A stretch of 64,000 nucleotides of DNA from Aliikangiella marina (GCF_007004765.1 NZ_VIKR01000006.1:1-64000); one strand, 5' to 3'; positions 23,806 to 34,093 are shown, counted from the first letter of the stretch. Notes: generated by a model not told the origin, from the sequence alone. Numbers and translations are program-made.

Positions 23806-26136
23806 GTGGGTAAGAAAAGCCACATTTTAGATTTTTCATCTAAAGCAAATGGTGATCAGCAAAAAGGTAGTCAACCTTTGCCCGTTTTAGTGCAAGAGGC
23901 GCGAGATGTATGCCTCAAAGATCTCGATAAAAATCTTCGAAAAATGTTTGAGCAAGCTGATGATTACTTGTTCGATATGTCTGATAGCGGTTATAACAAT
24001 ACGCATTTTGATGCGATGAGATTGTTGCGCCTAAAGAAAGACAGTTTAATCCGAAACTTCCAAGCGGAGTTAAAGAATAGTTTTGCTGAAAACTTAGGCT
24101 CGGATATTCATCAACAAGAAGCCTCGCTGGGTGATATGTCGTTTGAAAATATCGCGCTAGTCGAAGAAAGCGATCTTGAAGAAGGAATTGCCATTGATGG
24201 CATGATTAAAAAAGCGCGAGGCGTCAATGTTGATGCGCTCGAAAAAATTCGAACACGATTGGACACATTGATTGCCAGTCAAACGGTGACTAAAGAAAAT
24301 AATCCGTTTGAACCAGCATTTGTCTGCTCAAGTTTTAAAAAGGCCTCACTCTCACTTGATATCGACATTGAATCATTATTAGTAATCTACAAGCTATTTG
24401 AGAGAGTCGTTCTGTCAGAGCTGACCCTCACCTATCAAAATGTTAACCAATTTTTTATTGATAAAGGTGTGTTACCTGAACTTAAGATTAAAAGTCATCA
24501 ATCGGCCTATAAAAATACCAACTCAACGGCTTATCAACCTGAGCAAACGTTATCACCAATCGATGAAATCTTAGAGTCGAATGCGGTCAATTCACAACCC
24601 CAAGGTGCTGTGAACGCGGAAGGGGATAAAGTTATCGGATTGATGCAAAGTTTGCTTGCGCAGAGTCGAGTAGGCGGAGCTGGAAATACTGCTCAACTTT
24701 CTTCTGGTGTTGTCCAACAAATTGAGACGCCGCAATTGATGTCAGCATTGACCGATATTCAAAGTTCAGCAGCTTCTGCAGGTAATAGCAATGCCAACAT
24801 TGTTATGGATGTGCGGAGTCTGATTGGTGACCAACTTGGAACTGAACGTGCAAAGATTCAAAACGGTGCGCTAGGCCAGTTTAATGAGGACATGATCGAT
24901 ATTGTATCGATGTTGTTCGATTTTATACTTGACGATAAAAATGTTCACTCGGAAATTAAATCGATAATCGCTCGGCTTCAGATACCCATGTTGAAAGTTG
25001 GTTTAGTGGACCGCAGCTTTTTTTCCAACAAAAAACATTCAGCAAGAATCTTACTGAATGAAATAGCACGCGCCGGTATTTCGTGGGATCCGAGTGATAA
25101 AAACGCTCAGCAGATGTTGGAGAAAATCGAGTCGATTTGCGATGAAATCACTGAAAACTTCAAGGACGACGTTTCGATTTTTAATCTCCTGCTCAATGAT
25201 TTTGAGGCATTTAGAGCGACAATACAGCGGCGTGCCGATATTTTTGAACGGAGAACGAAAGAGGCCGAAGAAGGAAAAGCCAAAGCTGAGAGTGCTAGGG
25301 CAGTTGTTAACAGAACGCTAGAAAAAATTTGCATAGATAGGCATGTTCCCGAAGCCGCAAGAGACATTCTTAAGAACGTTTGGGTGAACGTGCTTTTCCT
25401 AGAACGACTAAAGGATACCAAAGATGGCTGGGAGAAAGCATGTCAAGTCGCTAAGCTTTTAATTTGGACGGTTCAGCCAGTAGCAAGTGCTCAAGGACTT
25501 GAAAAGTTAGTTAGCAGAATCCCTGTATTGGTTAAAAATTTGCGAAAAGGATTTGATGTTATTTCTCTCTCTCCAATTGATGGCACTAGAATGCTTGAAG
25601 AATTAGAGACGACACATCGAGAGATCATCAAAAAAGCGCAAGAGAAAATTGAGAACGAGAAACAAGAAGATATTCTTCGGTTACAACCTGCACCAATGAT
25701 TCCCGATAGTCATCCCGCTGAAATTTCAGGTGATGAAAAGGATAGTGAAGCGGATGCTGAAAAAATTGAAATGATTGAAATCCATGACATTGGATTTGCT
25801 CCTGAACTGACCGGCCAAGTTGAAGTCAATAAATTACCAGTTGCTGAGCTGACGCCGGAGAGTCTGCAAGCTGTTGAACGCCTCAGCGCAGGCCAATGGG
25901 TAGAACTAGAAATTGATTCTGAGTTTCATCGATGTAAACTTGCAGCGAAGATTTCTTCTTCGAATAAATTTATCTTTGTAAATCGAAGTGGTATCAAAAT
26001 GGCTGAGTTTCAAGCTGAAGCGCTAGCTGGCGAGTATCAGGTCGGTAGACTTAAAATTTTAGATGAAGAAGCTTTGTTTGACCGAGCGCTTGAGTCGGTA
26101 ATTTCTAATCTAAGGGCGATGAAGTCAGAAGTATAA
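23806..26136 (+). CDS. DUF1631 family protein
   Basis: A 776-aa cytoplasmic protein of the DUF1631 family, common in gammaproteobacteria and of unknown function (sometimes mislabelled thymidine phosphorylase). The N-terminal half is helical (ARDVCLKDLDKNLRKMFEQA, DAMRLLRLKKDSLI), followed by a low-complexity region (~225-320) and a conserved core (~360-600: DIVSMLFDFILDD, LKVGLVDRSFF, HSARILLNEIARAGI). The last ~90 residues (GQWVELEIDSEFHRCKLAAK) look like a PilZ-type beta barrel without an evident RxxxR motif. Start is GTG with AGAGG 8 bp upstream. Its position near pil genes is suggestive only. Confidence 0.85.
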   Translation: MGKKSHILDFSSKANGDQQKGSQPLPVLVQEARDVCLKDLDKNLRKMFEQADDYLFDMSDSGYNNTHFDAMRLLRLKKDSLIRNFQAELKNSFAENLGSDIHQQEASLGDMSFENIALVEESDLEEGIAIDGMIKKARGVNVDALEKIRTRLDTLIASQTVTKENNPFEPAFVCSSFKKASLSLDIDIESLLVIYKLFERVVLSELTLTYQNVNQFFIDKGVLPELKIKSHQSAYKNTNSTAYQPEQTLSPIDEILESNAVNSQPQGAVNAEGDKVIGLMQSLLAQSRVGGAGNTAQLSSGVVQQIETPQLMSALTDIQSSAASAGNSNANIVMDVRSLIGDQLGTERAKIQNGALGQFNEDMIDIVSMLFDFILDDKNVHSEIKSIIARLQIPMLKVGLVDRSFFSNKKHSARILLNEIARAGISWDPSDKNAQQMLEKIESICDEITENFKDDVSIFNLLLNDFEAFRATIQRRADIFERRTKEAEEGKAKAESARAVVNRTLEKICIDRHVPEAARDILKNVWVNVLFLERLKDTKDGWEKACQVAKLLIWTVQPVASAQGLEKLVSRIPVLVKNLRKGFDVISLSPIDGTRMLEELETTHREIIKKAQEKIENEKQEDILRLQPAPMIPDSHPAEISGDEKDSEADAEKIEMIEIHDIGFAPELTGQVEVNKLPVAELTPESLQAVERLSAGQWVELEIDSEFHRCKLAAKISSSNKFIFVNRSGIKMAEFQAEALAGEYQVGRLKILDEEALFDRALESVISNLRAMKSEV

Positions 26137-26265
26137 CTCACCGTTCACTTTAGTTTCTCGACTAACGATACTCAGCCACTTATTTGAAACGATAACAACT
26201 AGTTTTGAGTCGATCTTGCTGTTAATCTATCGATATTATTCTCTTATAAATATGTTAGTGCTTCG

Positions 26266-26814
26266 ATGATCAAAGACGGTTGGATTACTTCCGCTAAAAA
26301 ACAACTGAGTCAACATTTTAATGAGCGGCCAGCGAACAAAGCAGTTTCGCTGTTGGTGATCCATAATATTAGCTTGCCGCCTGGCGAATTTGGAAACCAA
26401 TATGTCGAAGATTTCTTTTGCGATAAGTTAGACTGCGACTTACATCCCTATTTTGAATCCATAAAAGAACTGCGAGTTTCATCTCACCTGTTTATTAAGC
26501 GCGATGGTCAACTTATCCAGTTTGTCGATCTCAATAAAAGGGCTTGGCATGCAGGGGAATCGAGTTTTAACGGTCAAATCAACTGCAATGACTTTTCTGT
26601 CGGTATAGAGCTTGAAGGCACTGATGATTTAGCTTACACCGATGCACAATATGAGGCCTTAACTCAAGTTACCAAGGAATTGATGGACTATTTTCCATAC
26701 TTGACCCTCGATAATATTGTAGGTCACTGTCATATAGCCCCCGAACGGAAATCCGATCCCGGTGAGAGCTTCGATTGGCAGCGCTTTCGAGATGATTTGT
26801 TAAACTTGAGTTAA
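26266..26814 (+). CDS. ampD: 1,6-anhydro-N-acetylmuramyl-L-alanine amidase AmpD
   Basis: A cytoplasmic zinc amidase that cuts the stem peptide from anhydro-muropeptides during cell-wall recycling. It also keeps AmpC-type beta-lactamase inducers low. The 182-aa protein has ligands H33 (VIHNIS), H154 and D164 (GHCHIAPERKSDPG) and the catalytic E116 (GIELEG). SHLFIKRDGQLIQFV and RAWHAGESSF are family blocks. It is followed by ampE ~95 bp downstream, as in E. coli. Confidence 0.96.
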   Translation: MIKDGWITSAKKQLSQHFNERPANKAVSLLVIHNISLPPGEFGNQYVEDFFCDKLDCDLHPYFESIKELRVSSHLFIKRDGQLIQFVDLNKRAWHAGESSFNGQINCNDFSVGIELEGTDDLAYTDAQYEALTQVTKELMDYFPYLTLDNIVGHCHIAPERKSDPGESFDWQRFRDDLLNLS

Positions 26815-26909
26815 ATCACTTCCGACCAGGCTCCAAGAGTCTGTTTTTTCTATGAAAATCGGGTATTATCGAATTTTAGAATAAGAACATTGCCTGAAAG
26901 GATTGAACA

Positions 26910-27767
26910 ATGACCCTGATAACTGTCTTGTTGGTCATCGCTGCAGAATTCTACTTTAAGTGGGGCGCTGAATATCGTCGTTTCGATTGGTTTGATTCAC
27001 TCCATGTAAAACTTGCCGACAGCTTGGGTGACAAACCCCTTTATCAAGACTGGGGCGGTGTCATGCTGATTTTGTTATTGCCGCTAATAATACTCTCAGT
27101 TGCGCTGTCTTTAGTCCCGGATTTTGTCTATGGACTGGTTTTCTTTTTCGTGAGCTGTGCTGTGTTGTTTCTATGTATGGGGCCCAAACCACTATCCGAG
27201 ACGTTTGCTGAATATTTTATCGCAATGGAACGTGGAGACGCTGAAGCCGCATTCCTAAATTTACAATCTGAGAAAGTGATTGATGATATTCCCGAAGGCG
27301 ACGATGTCGTTCGCAACGCGACGAGAGCGATACTCATTGAAAGTCAAACACGATATTTTGGGGTAATTTTTTGGTTTATTTTTCTTGGTCCTTACGGTGC
27401 TTTATTTTATCGGTTGTCTCATTATTATCGGCAAGTTTGTCGTCATGAGCAAAATGAAGATCATATCGAATTAGTCGAACGGTTACTCCATATTTTGGAT
27501 TGGGCGCCTTCGAGGATAACCAGCATGTTGTTCTTATTGACCGGAGATTTTGTCAGTGGATTCTATCGGGTGAAAGATTATCTCGTTGATTTCACCGCAG
27601 ACAATCGCCATTTAATTACGGAAACAGGAATCGCTGCTTTGGGCGTTGATATGCACAGTACCAATGATGACTTTAAAGAAAATAGAGACGCCATTGCGAT
27701 GGTTAACAGGACCGTGATTATGTATTTGGTGGTTGTGGCCGCTTTGAGCCCGCTCGCGTTCTGGTAG
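26910..27767 (+). CDS. ampE: AmpE-like inner-membrane protein
   Basis: A 285-aa membrane protein of the AmpE/CobD-like family, classically paired with ampD. Features: N-terminal segment TLITVLLVIAAEFYFKWGAE, helices around 50-70 and 72-92, then the cytoplasmic stretch YFIAMERGDAEAAF, RNATRAILIESQTRYFGVIFWF, GPYGALFYRLSHYYRQV and a last helix at the C terminus. Its role beyond beta-lactamase signalling is poorly defined. GAAAGGA lies before the ATG. No terminator is seen after it. Confidence 0.92.
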   Translation: MTLITVLLVIAAEFYFKWGAEYRRFDWFDSLHVKLADSLGDKPLYQDWGGVMLILLLPLIILSVALSLVPDFVYGLVFFFVSCAVLFLCMGPKPLSETFAEYFIAMERGDAEAAFLNLQSEKVIDDIPEGDDVVRNATRAILIESQTRYFGVIFWFIFLGPYGALFYRLSHYYRQVCRHEQNEDHIELVERLLHILDWAPSRITSMLFLLTGDFVSGFYRVKDYLVDFTADNRHLITETGIAALGVDMHSTNDDFKENRDAIAMVNRTVIMYLVVVAALSPLAFW

Positions 27768-27847
27768 TTTCTATCTGCTTCAAACTCCCCTCAAACTTGA
27801 TATTGGATGTTTTCAGTCAATCGAAGACAGATCGAGTGATTTTTATG

Positions 27848-27967
27848 TTTAGGCTACCTAAGTAAAATTCAAGAGAAATATCTCGCGATATCGCTTAAGC
27901 CATTCTGGTCAGATGAGTGCCTAGTTCAGAATTGTCGGGGAATTGCATAATGGTTAGGTAGCCTAAA
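27848..27967. promoter_or_regulatory. Paired 14-bp inverted sites upstream of aceE
   Basis: The 444 bp between ampE and aceE hold no gene. TTTAGGCTACCTAA (27848-27861) and its exact reverse complement TTAGGTAGCCTAAA (27954-27967) occur with centres ~105 bp apart, ten helical turns. Each contains the near-palindrome TTAGG-N3-CCTAA, so they look like two operators of one regulator placed for DNA looping. They do not resemble the E. coli PdhR site. No pdhR gene is adjacent. Confidence 0.5.
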
Positions 27968-28211
27968 TATTGAAAAGTGTTTTGTTTAGTGATAGTTTGC
28001 CTCTCGATTTACCCAATTCAATAACCAAAAACGACACTTAACCGTGATGAACAGATTATTTAGCTAGGCAAATATTATTGATTTGACTAGAAACGAATTT
28101 GAATGACCGGTCGAATCCCCGGCAATCTGTCATCCAGCTGCTATACTTTTAGCGCTTGCATCAGCGCGTTAAAGCAATTAAACGTCAAAACAAATTCCAA
28201 AGAGGAATCTT

Positions 28212-30887
28212 ATGGTTGATAAACAACAAGATATCGATCCAATCGAAACTCAAGAATGGCTAGACGCGTTAGACGCGGTTCTTGAAGAAGAAGGAACCGA
28301 AAGAGCACATTTTTTACTTGAACGACTGATAGATATGGCGCGTCGTTCGGGTGCCCACTTACCTTATAGCGCAACAACGGCCTATTTGAATACCATACCG
28401 ACCGCAAAAGAAGCGCGCATTCCTGGCGACCAAGAGATGGAGCAGCGGTTGCGCTCGATAATCCGTTGGAATGCCATTGCATTGGTGTTGCAGGCGAGTA
28501 AAAAGAATCAAGAGTTAGGCGGGCATTTATCGAGCTTTGCATCGTCGGCGACACTTTATGATGTTGGCTTCAACCATTTTTTCCACGGTGCTAATGAGCA
28601 AAGAGAAGGCGATCTTATCTACTACCAAGGTCACTCGTCGCCTGGAATCTACGCAAGGGCTTACCTGGAAGGGCGGTTAACTGAAGAACAGTTATCGAAT
28701 TTTAGACAAGAAGTTGACGGTAAAGGGCTATCTTCTTATCCGCATCCTTGGTTGATGCCTGATTTCTGGCAATTTCCTACTGTATCAATGGGGCTTGGAC
28801 CAATTCAAGCAATTTACCAAGCTCGTTTTTTAAAATACTTAAAAGACCGCGAGCTGTCTGACACGACTGGCCGTAAAGTATGGGCGTTTATGGGCGACGG
28901 TGAAATGGATGAACCCGAATCGCTTGGAGCAATATCCCTTGCAGGAAGAGAGAAACTAGATAACTTAATTTTCGTCATCAACTGTAATCTCCAGCGTCTC
29001 GATGGCCCAGTTCGGGGTAATGGAAAAATTATTCAAGAACTTGAAGGGGATTTCCGCGGATCGGGTTGGAATGTGATCAAAGTCATTTGGGGACGCTACT
29101 GGGATCCACTGATTGCTCGCGATGTCGACGGTAAACTACTCAAAGTGATGGAGGAAACCGTCGATGGCGAATATCAGAACTACAAATCCAAAGGTGGTAA
29201 ATTTACCCGAGATTATTTCTTTGGCAAAGATCCCGATTTGTTGGAAATGGTTGCCAATATGTCAGACTCAGATATCTGGCGACTCAATCGCGGCGGTCAT
29301 GATCCAACCAAAGTTTACGCAGCTTATCACGCAGCTGTTCACCACAAAGATCAGCCAACGGTTATTTTGGCTAAGACCGTAAAAGGTTATGGTATGGGGG
29401 AAAGTGGTGAAGGGAAGAATATTTCACACCAAGTGAAAAAAATGAACTTGGAAGCGTTAAAGCAGTTCCGCGATCGTTTTAACATGCCGATTAGTGATGA
29501 CAAACTTGAAGAAACACCATTTTATCACCCAGGAGAAGACAGCCCAGAAATTAAATACCTCAAAGAGAGACGTGCGGCACTTGGTGGCTATTTACCTGCT
29601 CGTCGCACGCAGTCTGAAAGTTTGACAGTTCCTCCCTTAAAAGCCTTCAGTGCAATTACTGGCGGCTCAAACGGACGTGAAATTTCGACAACCATGGCAT
29701 TCGTCAGAATACTCAATGTCCTCATTAAAGATAAAGAAATAGGTCAGCGGATCGTGCCAATCATTCCGGATGAAGCGCGCACTTTTGGCATGGAAGGGAT
29801 GTTCCGTCAGGTTGGCATTTACTCGTCTGTAGGCCAACTTTATGAACCGGTCGACTCTGATCAGGTAATGTATTATCGGGAAGATAAGAAAGGCCAAATT
29901 TTAGAAGAAGGGATCAACGAAGCAGGCGCTATGTCATCATGGATCGCGGCTGCAACGAGCTATTCGAGTAATAACTTACCGATGATACCTTTTTATATTT
30001 ATTACTCTATGTTCGGCTTTCAACGTATCGGCGATTTAGCTTGGGCCGCCGGTGATATGCAAGCGCGAGGATTTTTGATCGGTGCCACTTTTGGACGGAC
30101 TACGCTCAATGGTGAAGGTCTGCAACATCAAGACGGTCATTCGCACATTTTAGCGGGAACTATACCTAACTGTGTGAGTTATGAGCCGACATTTAGTTAC
30201 GAACTTGCTCTCATCGTACGAGACGGAATGCGTCGTATGTACGAAGACCAAGAGAATGTTTTTTACTACATCACCACGCTCAACGAAAACTATGTTCACG
30301 AAGAAATGCCCAAAGATTGCGAAGAGGGCATTATCAAGGGCATGTATTTGCTAAAAGAAAGTAAGAAGTCAAAAGCAAAAAAACAGCCACCGAGAGTACA
30401 ATTACTGGGTAGTGGTGCCATTTTGCATGAGGTGATTGCCGCGGCCGAATTGCTTGAAAAAGACTTTAAGGTGAATGCAGATATCTGGAGTGTGACAAGT
30501 TTCAATGAACTGGCTAGAGACGGACAAGCGGCCACTCGTGAGAATCTACTCAATCCAGAAGCGAAAAAGCCCGCGATCAGTTATGTTGAACAGTGTTTAA
30601 CTGGACATGACGGACCGGTAATTGCGTCCACAGATTCTATGAAGTCGTATGCGGACCAAATACGAGCATTTATTCCTGGAAATTATAGCGTACTCGGGAC
30701 CGACGGTTTTGGACGAAGCGATAGTCGTGAGAACTTGCGAAGATTCTTTGAGGTTGACCGTCATTTTGTCGCCATCGCTGCGTTGAAAGCGCTTGCTGAC
30801 GAAGGAGCAATCAGCACGAAAGAAGTCAGTAAAGCCATTAAGCTTTACAACATTGACATTAACAAACCTAACCCACTATTCAGTTAA
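28212..30887 (+). CDS. aceE: Pyruvate dehydrogenase E1 component
   Basis: The homodimeric thiamine-diphosphate E1 enzyme that decarboxylates pyruvate and acetylates the lipoyl arm of AceF. 891 aa, close to E. coli (887). Conserved blocks: HLSSFASSATLYDVGFNHFF, YYQGHSSPGIYARA, the ThDP/Mg motif GDGEMDEPES...NCNLQRLDG, KTVKGYGMG, and the C-terminal half DEARTFGMEGMFRQVGIYS and TFGRTTLNGEGLQHQDGHS. AAAGAGGA precedes the ATG. First gene of aceE-aceF-lpd; no pdhR upstream, unlike E. coli. Confidence 0.97.
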   Translation: MVDKQQDIDPIETQEWLDALDAVLEEEGTERAHFLLERLIDMARRSGAHLPYSATTAYLNTIPTAKEARIPGDQEMEQRLRSIIRWNAIALVLQASKKNQELGGHLSSFASSATLYDVGFNHFFHGANEQREGDLIYYQGHSSPGIYARAYLEGRLTEEQLSNFRQEVDGKGLSSYPHPWLMPDFWQFPTVSMGLGPIQAIYQARFLKYLKDRELSDTTGRKVWAFMGDGEMDEPESLGAISLAGREKLDNLIFVINCNLQRLDGPVRGNGKIIQELEGDFRGSGWNVIKVIWGRYWDPLIARDVDGKLLKVMEETVDGEYQNYKSKGGKFTRDYFFGKDPDLLEMVANMSDSDIWRLNRGGHDPTKVYAAYHAAVHHKDQPTVILAKTVKGYGMGESGEGKNISHQVKKMNLEALKQFRDRFNMPISDDKLEETPFYHPGEDSPEIKYLKERRAALGGYLPARRTQSESLTVPPLKAFSAITGGSNGREISTTMAFVRILNVLIKDKEIGQRIVPIIPDEARTFGMEGMFRQVGIYSSVGQLYEPVDSDQVMYYREDKKGQILEEGINEAGAMSSWIAAATSYSSNNLPMIPFYIYYSMFGFQRIGDLAWAAGDMQARGFLIGATFGRTTLNGEGLQHQDGHSHILAGTIPNCVSYEPTFSYELALIVRDGMRRMYEDQENVFYYITTLNENYVHEEMPKDCEEGIIKGMYLLKESKKSKAKKQPPRVQLLGSGAILHEVIAAAELLEKDFKVNADIWSVTSFNELARDGQAATRENLLNPEAKKPAISYVEQCLTGHDGPVIASTDSMKSYADQIRAFIPGNYSVLGTDGFGRSDSRENLRRFFEVDRHFVAIAALKALADEGAISTKEVSKAIKLYNIDINKPNPLFS

Positions 30888-30901
30888 CCGGGAGATTGAA
30901 C

Positions 30902-32560
30902 ATGAGTAATTTAACTCCAGTCAATGTCCCTGATATCGGGGATGTTAGTGATGTCGATATCATCGAAGTTTTAGTGTCGGTAGGCGACACCATTGAAAAA
31001 GAAGACTCGCTTATCACTTTAGAGACTGATAAAGCGACAATGGATGTACCGTCGAGTGAAGCCGGTATTGTGAAAGCCGTTCATGTGAATGTCGGTGATA
31101 AAGTATCGCAAGGGGATTTAATTCTAGAAATTGAAGCGAGTAATTCTGCCGCAGATTCTGCGCCCACGACACCTGCAGCAGAGCCTGAACCAAAAGCAGA
31201 ACCGGCTCCTGCGGCGAGTGCCTCACCTGAACCTTCTGCTGAGACTGCGGAGCCACAACCCAATGAATCATCTGAACAGGATTTAACGGTTCCCGACATT
31301 GGTGATGCGTCCGACGTAGACGTTATTGAAGTATTAATCAGTGAAGGCGATCAAGTCGAAAAAGACCAAGGGTTGATTGTACTTGAAACTGATAAAGCAA
31401 CCATGGAAGTTCCCGCGTCAGAGGCCGGTTCAATCATATCGGTATCGGTGAAAGTTGGTGATAAAGTTTCACAAGGGGATGTCATCGGGCGGATTAAGTC
31501 GCAAGGAGCGCAAACGACTGTACTGCAGGCTGCGGCCTCTCAGGCTAAGAGTAGCACCCCGGCGCCATCAGCACCCGCACAAACCTCAAGTGCGCAGACT
31601 AGAAAGGCGCCGGTACCCGATCATCCGCAGATGAAAAAGAAAGCTTCTGGCGGTGTTGTTCATGCTAGCCCAGCAGTGAGGCGATTTGCGCGCGAATTAG
31701 GGGCGGATCTCACTAAGGTTAATGGTTCGGGACCGAAAGGAAGAATTCTCAAAGATGATGTTCAGAATTTTATAAAGTTTGAACTATCACGTCCAAAAGC
31801 AACGGCTTCCACCGGCGCTTTTGCGATGCCTGAAATGCCAGCAGTTGATCACGAAAAATGGGGGAGTATAACGAGTGAGCCCTTGTCGCGAATCCAAAAA
31901 ATCAGCAGCGTCAACTTGCATCGAAATTGGATCACAATTCCGCATGTAACTCAACATGAAGATGCCGATATTACAGAACTCGATGCATTCAGGAAATCTT
32001 TGAAAGAAGAAGCGATGAAAGATGGTGTCAGATTGACCCCGCTTGCTTTTATCATGAAGGGTTTAGTCCACACGCTGAAAGCATTTCCGAAGTTTAATGC
32101 TTCATTGGCCAACGATGGGGAAAATTTGATTGTTAAGGATTATTACCATATCGGGGTGGCGGTTGAAACCCCTAATGGGCTTACCGTTCCAGTCATTCGT
32201 GACGTTGACAAAAAAGGGATTTATGAGATTGCAACCGACCTTGCCGAGACTAGCGCTAAGGCCAGAGAAATGAAATTATCGGCAGATGATATGCAGGGAA
32301 GCAGTTTTACGATATCTTCTTTGGGTGGAATAGGTGGTACTGCCTTCACGCCTATTGTAAAATGGCCGGATGTTGCCATTCTTGGTTTGTCACGTAACAA
32401 GATGCAACCCGTTTGGAATGGCAAAGAATTTGTTCCTCGACTAATGTTACCTATGTCTTTGTCCTATGATCACCGTGTTATCGATGGTGCTGACGCGGCT
32501 CGATTTGTAGTGCATCTAGGTCAAACTTTAGCGGACATTAGACGAGTTTTATTGAAATAA
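30902..32560 (+). CDS. aceF: Pyruvate dehydrogenase E2, dihydrolipoamide acetyltransferase
   Basis: The core of the complex, moving acetyl groups to CoA. The 552-aa protein has two lipoyl domains (lipoyl Lys in DKATMDVPS ~43 and DKATMEVPA ~165), against three in E. coli. They are joined by Ala/Pro-rich swinging linkers (~85-120 and ~205-245). Then come the E1/E3-binding domain (HASPAVRRFARELGADL, GSGPKGRILKDDV) and the catalytic domain with SYDHRVIDGADAARF. I chose ATG 30902 with GGGAGA 6 bp upstream over an upstream TTG. It starts 15 bp after aceE. Confidence 0.97.
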   Translation: MSNLTPVNVPDIGDVSDVDIIEVLVSVGDTIEKEDSLITLETDKATMDVPSSEAGIVKAVHVNVGDKVSQGDLILEIEASNSAADSAPTTPAAEPEPKAEPAPAASASPEPSAETAEPQPNESSEQDLTVPDIGDASDVDVIEVLISEGDQVEKDQGLIVLETDKATMEVPASEAGSIISVSVKVGDKVSQGDVIGRIKSQGAQTTVLQAAASQAKSSTPAPSAPAQTSSAQTRKAPVPDHPQMKKKASGGVVHASPAVRRFARELGADLTKVNGSGPKGRILKDDVQNFIKFELSRPKATASTGAFAMPEMPAVDHEKWGSITSEPLSRIQKISSVNLHRNWITIPHVTQHEDADITELDAFRKSLKEEAMKDGVRLTPLAFIMKGLVHTLKAFPKFNASLANDGENLIVKDYYHIGVAVETPNGLTVPVIRDVDKKGIYEIATDLAETSAKAREMKLSADDMQGSSFTISSLGGIGGTAFTPIVKWPDVAILGLSRNKMQPVWNGKEFVPRLMLPMSLSYDHRVIDGADAARFVVHLGQTLADIRRVLLK

Positions 32561-32602
32561 TTGTTGGTCGAAAATTGACCAAAAACGACACTAGTAAATT
32601 AG

Positions 32603-32628
32603 CTGGCCTCTTTTGCGAGGCCAGTTTT
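32603..32628 (+). terminator. Terminator/attenuator between aceF and lpd
   Basis: CTGGCCTC (32603-32610)/GAGGCCAG (32617-32624) followed by TTTT. It would reduce read-through from aceEF and suggests lpd has separate or attenuated expression, sensible because Lpd also serves other complexes. Confidence 0.72.
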
Positions 32629-32650
32629 AAATCAAAAAGGTGAAATCATT

Positions 32651-34072
32651 ATGAGTAATGACATCCAAGCACAAGTAGTAGTCATCGGTGCTGGTCCCGG
32701 CGGATATACAGCTGCTTTTCGCGCTGCTGATCTCGGTTTAAACGTTGTATTGGTTGAGAAGTACTCAACCCTGGGTGGTGTATGTTTGAATGTTGGTTGT
32801 ATTCCATCAAAAGCATTGTTGCATGCCGCTAAGGTCATTGATGAAGCAAGTAGCATGTCTGCTCATGGGGTTTCATTTGGCAAGCCAGAAATTGATATTG
32901 ATAAAATTCGCGACTACAAAGATGGCGTAGTTGGCCAACTCACTAAGGGCCTTGCCGGTATGGCAAAAATGCGCAAAGTGAAGGTTGTCCAAGGCGTTGC
33001 AAAATTCACCGGTCCAAACTCACTCGCTATTGAAGGGAACGACTCAGTTAAATCAATCAACTTTGAAAACTGTATTATTGCGGCCGGTTCGCGAGTTGTT
33101 CAGTTACCATTCTTGCCTGAAGATGATCGAATTGTTGATTCAACCGGCGCTCTTGAGCTGAAAGGTATTCCAGAAAAAATGCTGGTCATTGGTGGCGGAA
33201 TCATCGGTCTCGAAATGGCCACGGTTTATCGCGCGTTAGGCGCTCAAATCGATATCGTTGAAATGTTTGACCAACTTATTCCTGCTGCCGATGCAGATGT
33301 AATCAAGCCATTCCATCGATTTATTAGTAAGCAATACAACTCAATTATGCTTGAAACCAGTGTGACTAAGGTTGAAGCAAAGGATGATGGCTTATATGTG
33401 ACTTTTGAAGGTAAAAATGCCCCTAAAGAGCCACAAAAATACGACCGCATTCTTTCAGCGGTCGGTCGTCGTCCAAATGGAGATTTAGTTGACGCACAAA
33501 AAGCCGGTGTAAATGTCGACGAGCGAGGCTTTATCGCTGTGGATAAACATCTTCGAACGAATGTACCACACATCTACGCCATCGGTGATTTAGTCGGGCA
33601 GCCGATGTTAGCGCATAAAGCGACTCATGAAGCACATGTTGCTGCAGAAGTAATCGCCGGTAAGAAACATGCTTTCGAACCACAATGTATCCCGAGTGTC
33701 GCCTACACAGACCCTGAAATTGCTTGGGTTGGAGTAACAGAAAAAGAAGCGAAACAAAAAGGAATTGACTACGGTGTTGGTACTTTCCCTTGGGCAGCAA
33801 GTGGTCGAGCAATTGGTGCTGGTCGCACTGAAGGGTTTGCAAAAACCATCTATGACAAGTCAAATAACCGCATCATCGGTGCAGCGGTAATCGGTGTTAA
33901 TGCTGGTGAATTAATTGGCGAAGCTGGGTTAGCGATTGAAATGGGTTGCGACGCGGAAGATATCGCATTGACAGTCCATGCCCATCCGACATTGTCTGAG
34001 TCGCTAGCATTTTCTGCTGAGGCTTATGAAGGAACTTGTACTGACCTACCACCAGCGAGAAAGAAAAAGTAA
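32651..34072 (+). CDS. lpd: Dihydrolipoamide dehydrogenase (E3)
   Basis: A FAD enzyme that reoxidises the lipoyl arms of pyruvate and 2-oxoglutarate dehydrogenases and the glycine cleavage system with NAD. 473 aa. FAD motif VIGAGPGGYTAAFRAADLG is at 11-29, and the redox disulfide is C45/C50 in GGVCLNVGCIPSKAL. The NAD domain has VIGGGIIGLEMATVYRALG, then YAIGDLVGQPMLAHKA. The catalytic His-Glu pair is in VHAHPTLSE near residue 450. AAAAGGTG precedes the ATG. A strong hairpin ends the transcript. Confidence 0.97.
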   Translation: MSNDIQAQVVVIGAGPGGYTAAFRAADLGLNVVLVEKYSTLGGVCLNVGCIPSKALLHAAKVIDEASSMSAHGVSFGKPEIDIDKIRDYKDGVVGQLTKGLAGMAKMRKVKVVQGVAKFTGPNSLAIEGNDSVKSINFENCIIAAGSRVVQLPFLPEDDRIVDSTGALELKGIPEKMLVIGGGIIGLEMATVYRALGAQIDIVEMFDQLIPAADADVIKPFHRFISKQYNSIMLETSVTKVEAKDDGLYVTFEGKNAPKEPQKYDRILSAVGRRPNGDLVDAQKAGVNVDERGFIAVDKHLRTNVPHIYAIGDLVGQPMLAHKATHEAHVAAEVIAGKKHAFEPQCIPSVAYTDPEIAWVGVTEKEAKQKGIDYGVGTFPWAASGRAIGAGRTEGFAKTIYDKSNNRIIGAAVIGVNAGELIGEAGLAIEMGCDAEDIALTVHAHPTLSESLAFSAEAYEGTCTDLPPARKKK

Positions 34073-34093
34073 AATTATTCTTTGGTAGCAACG

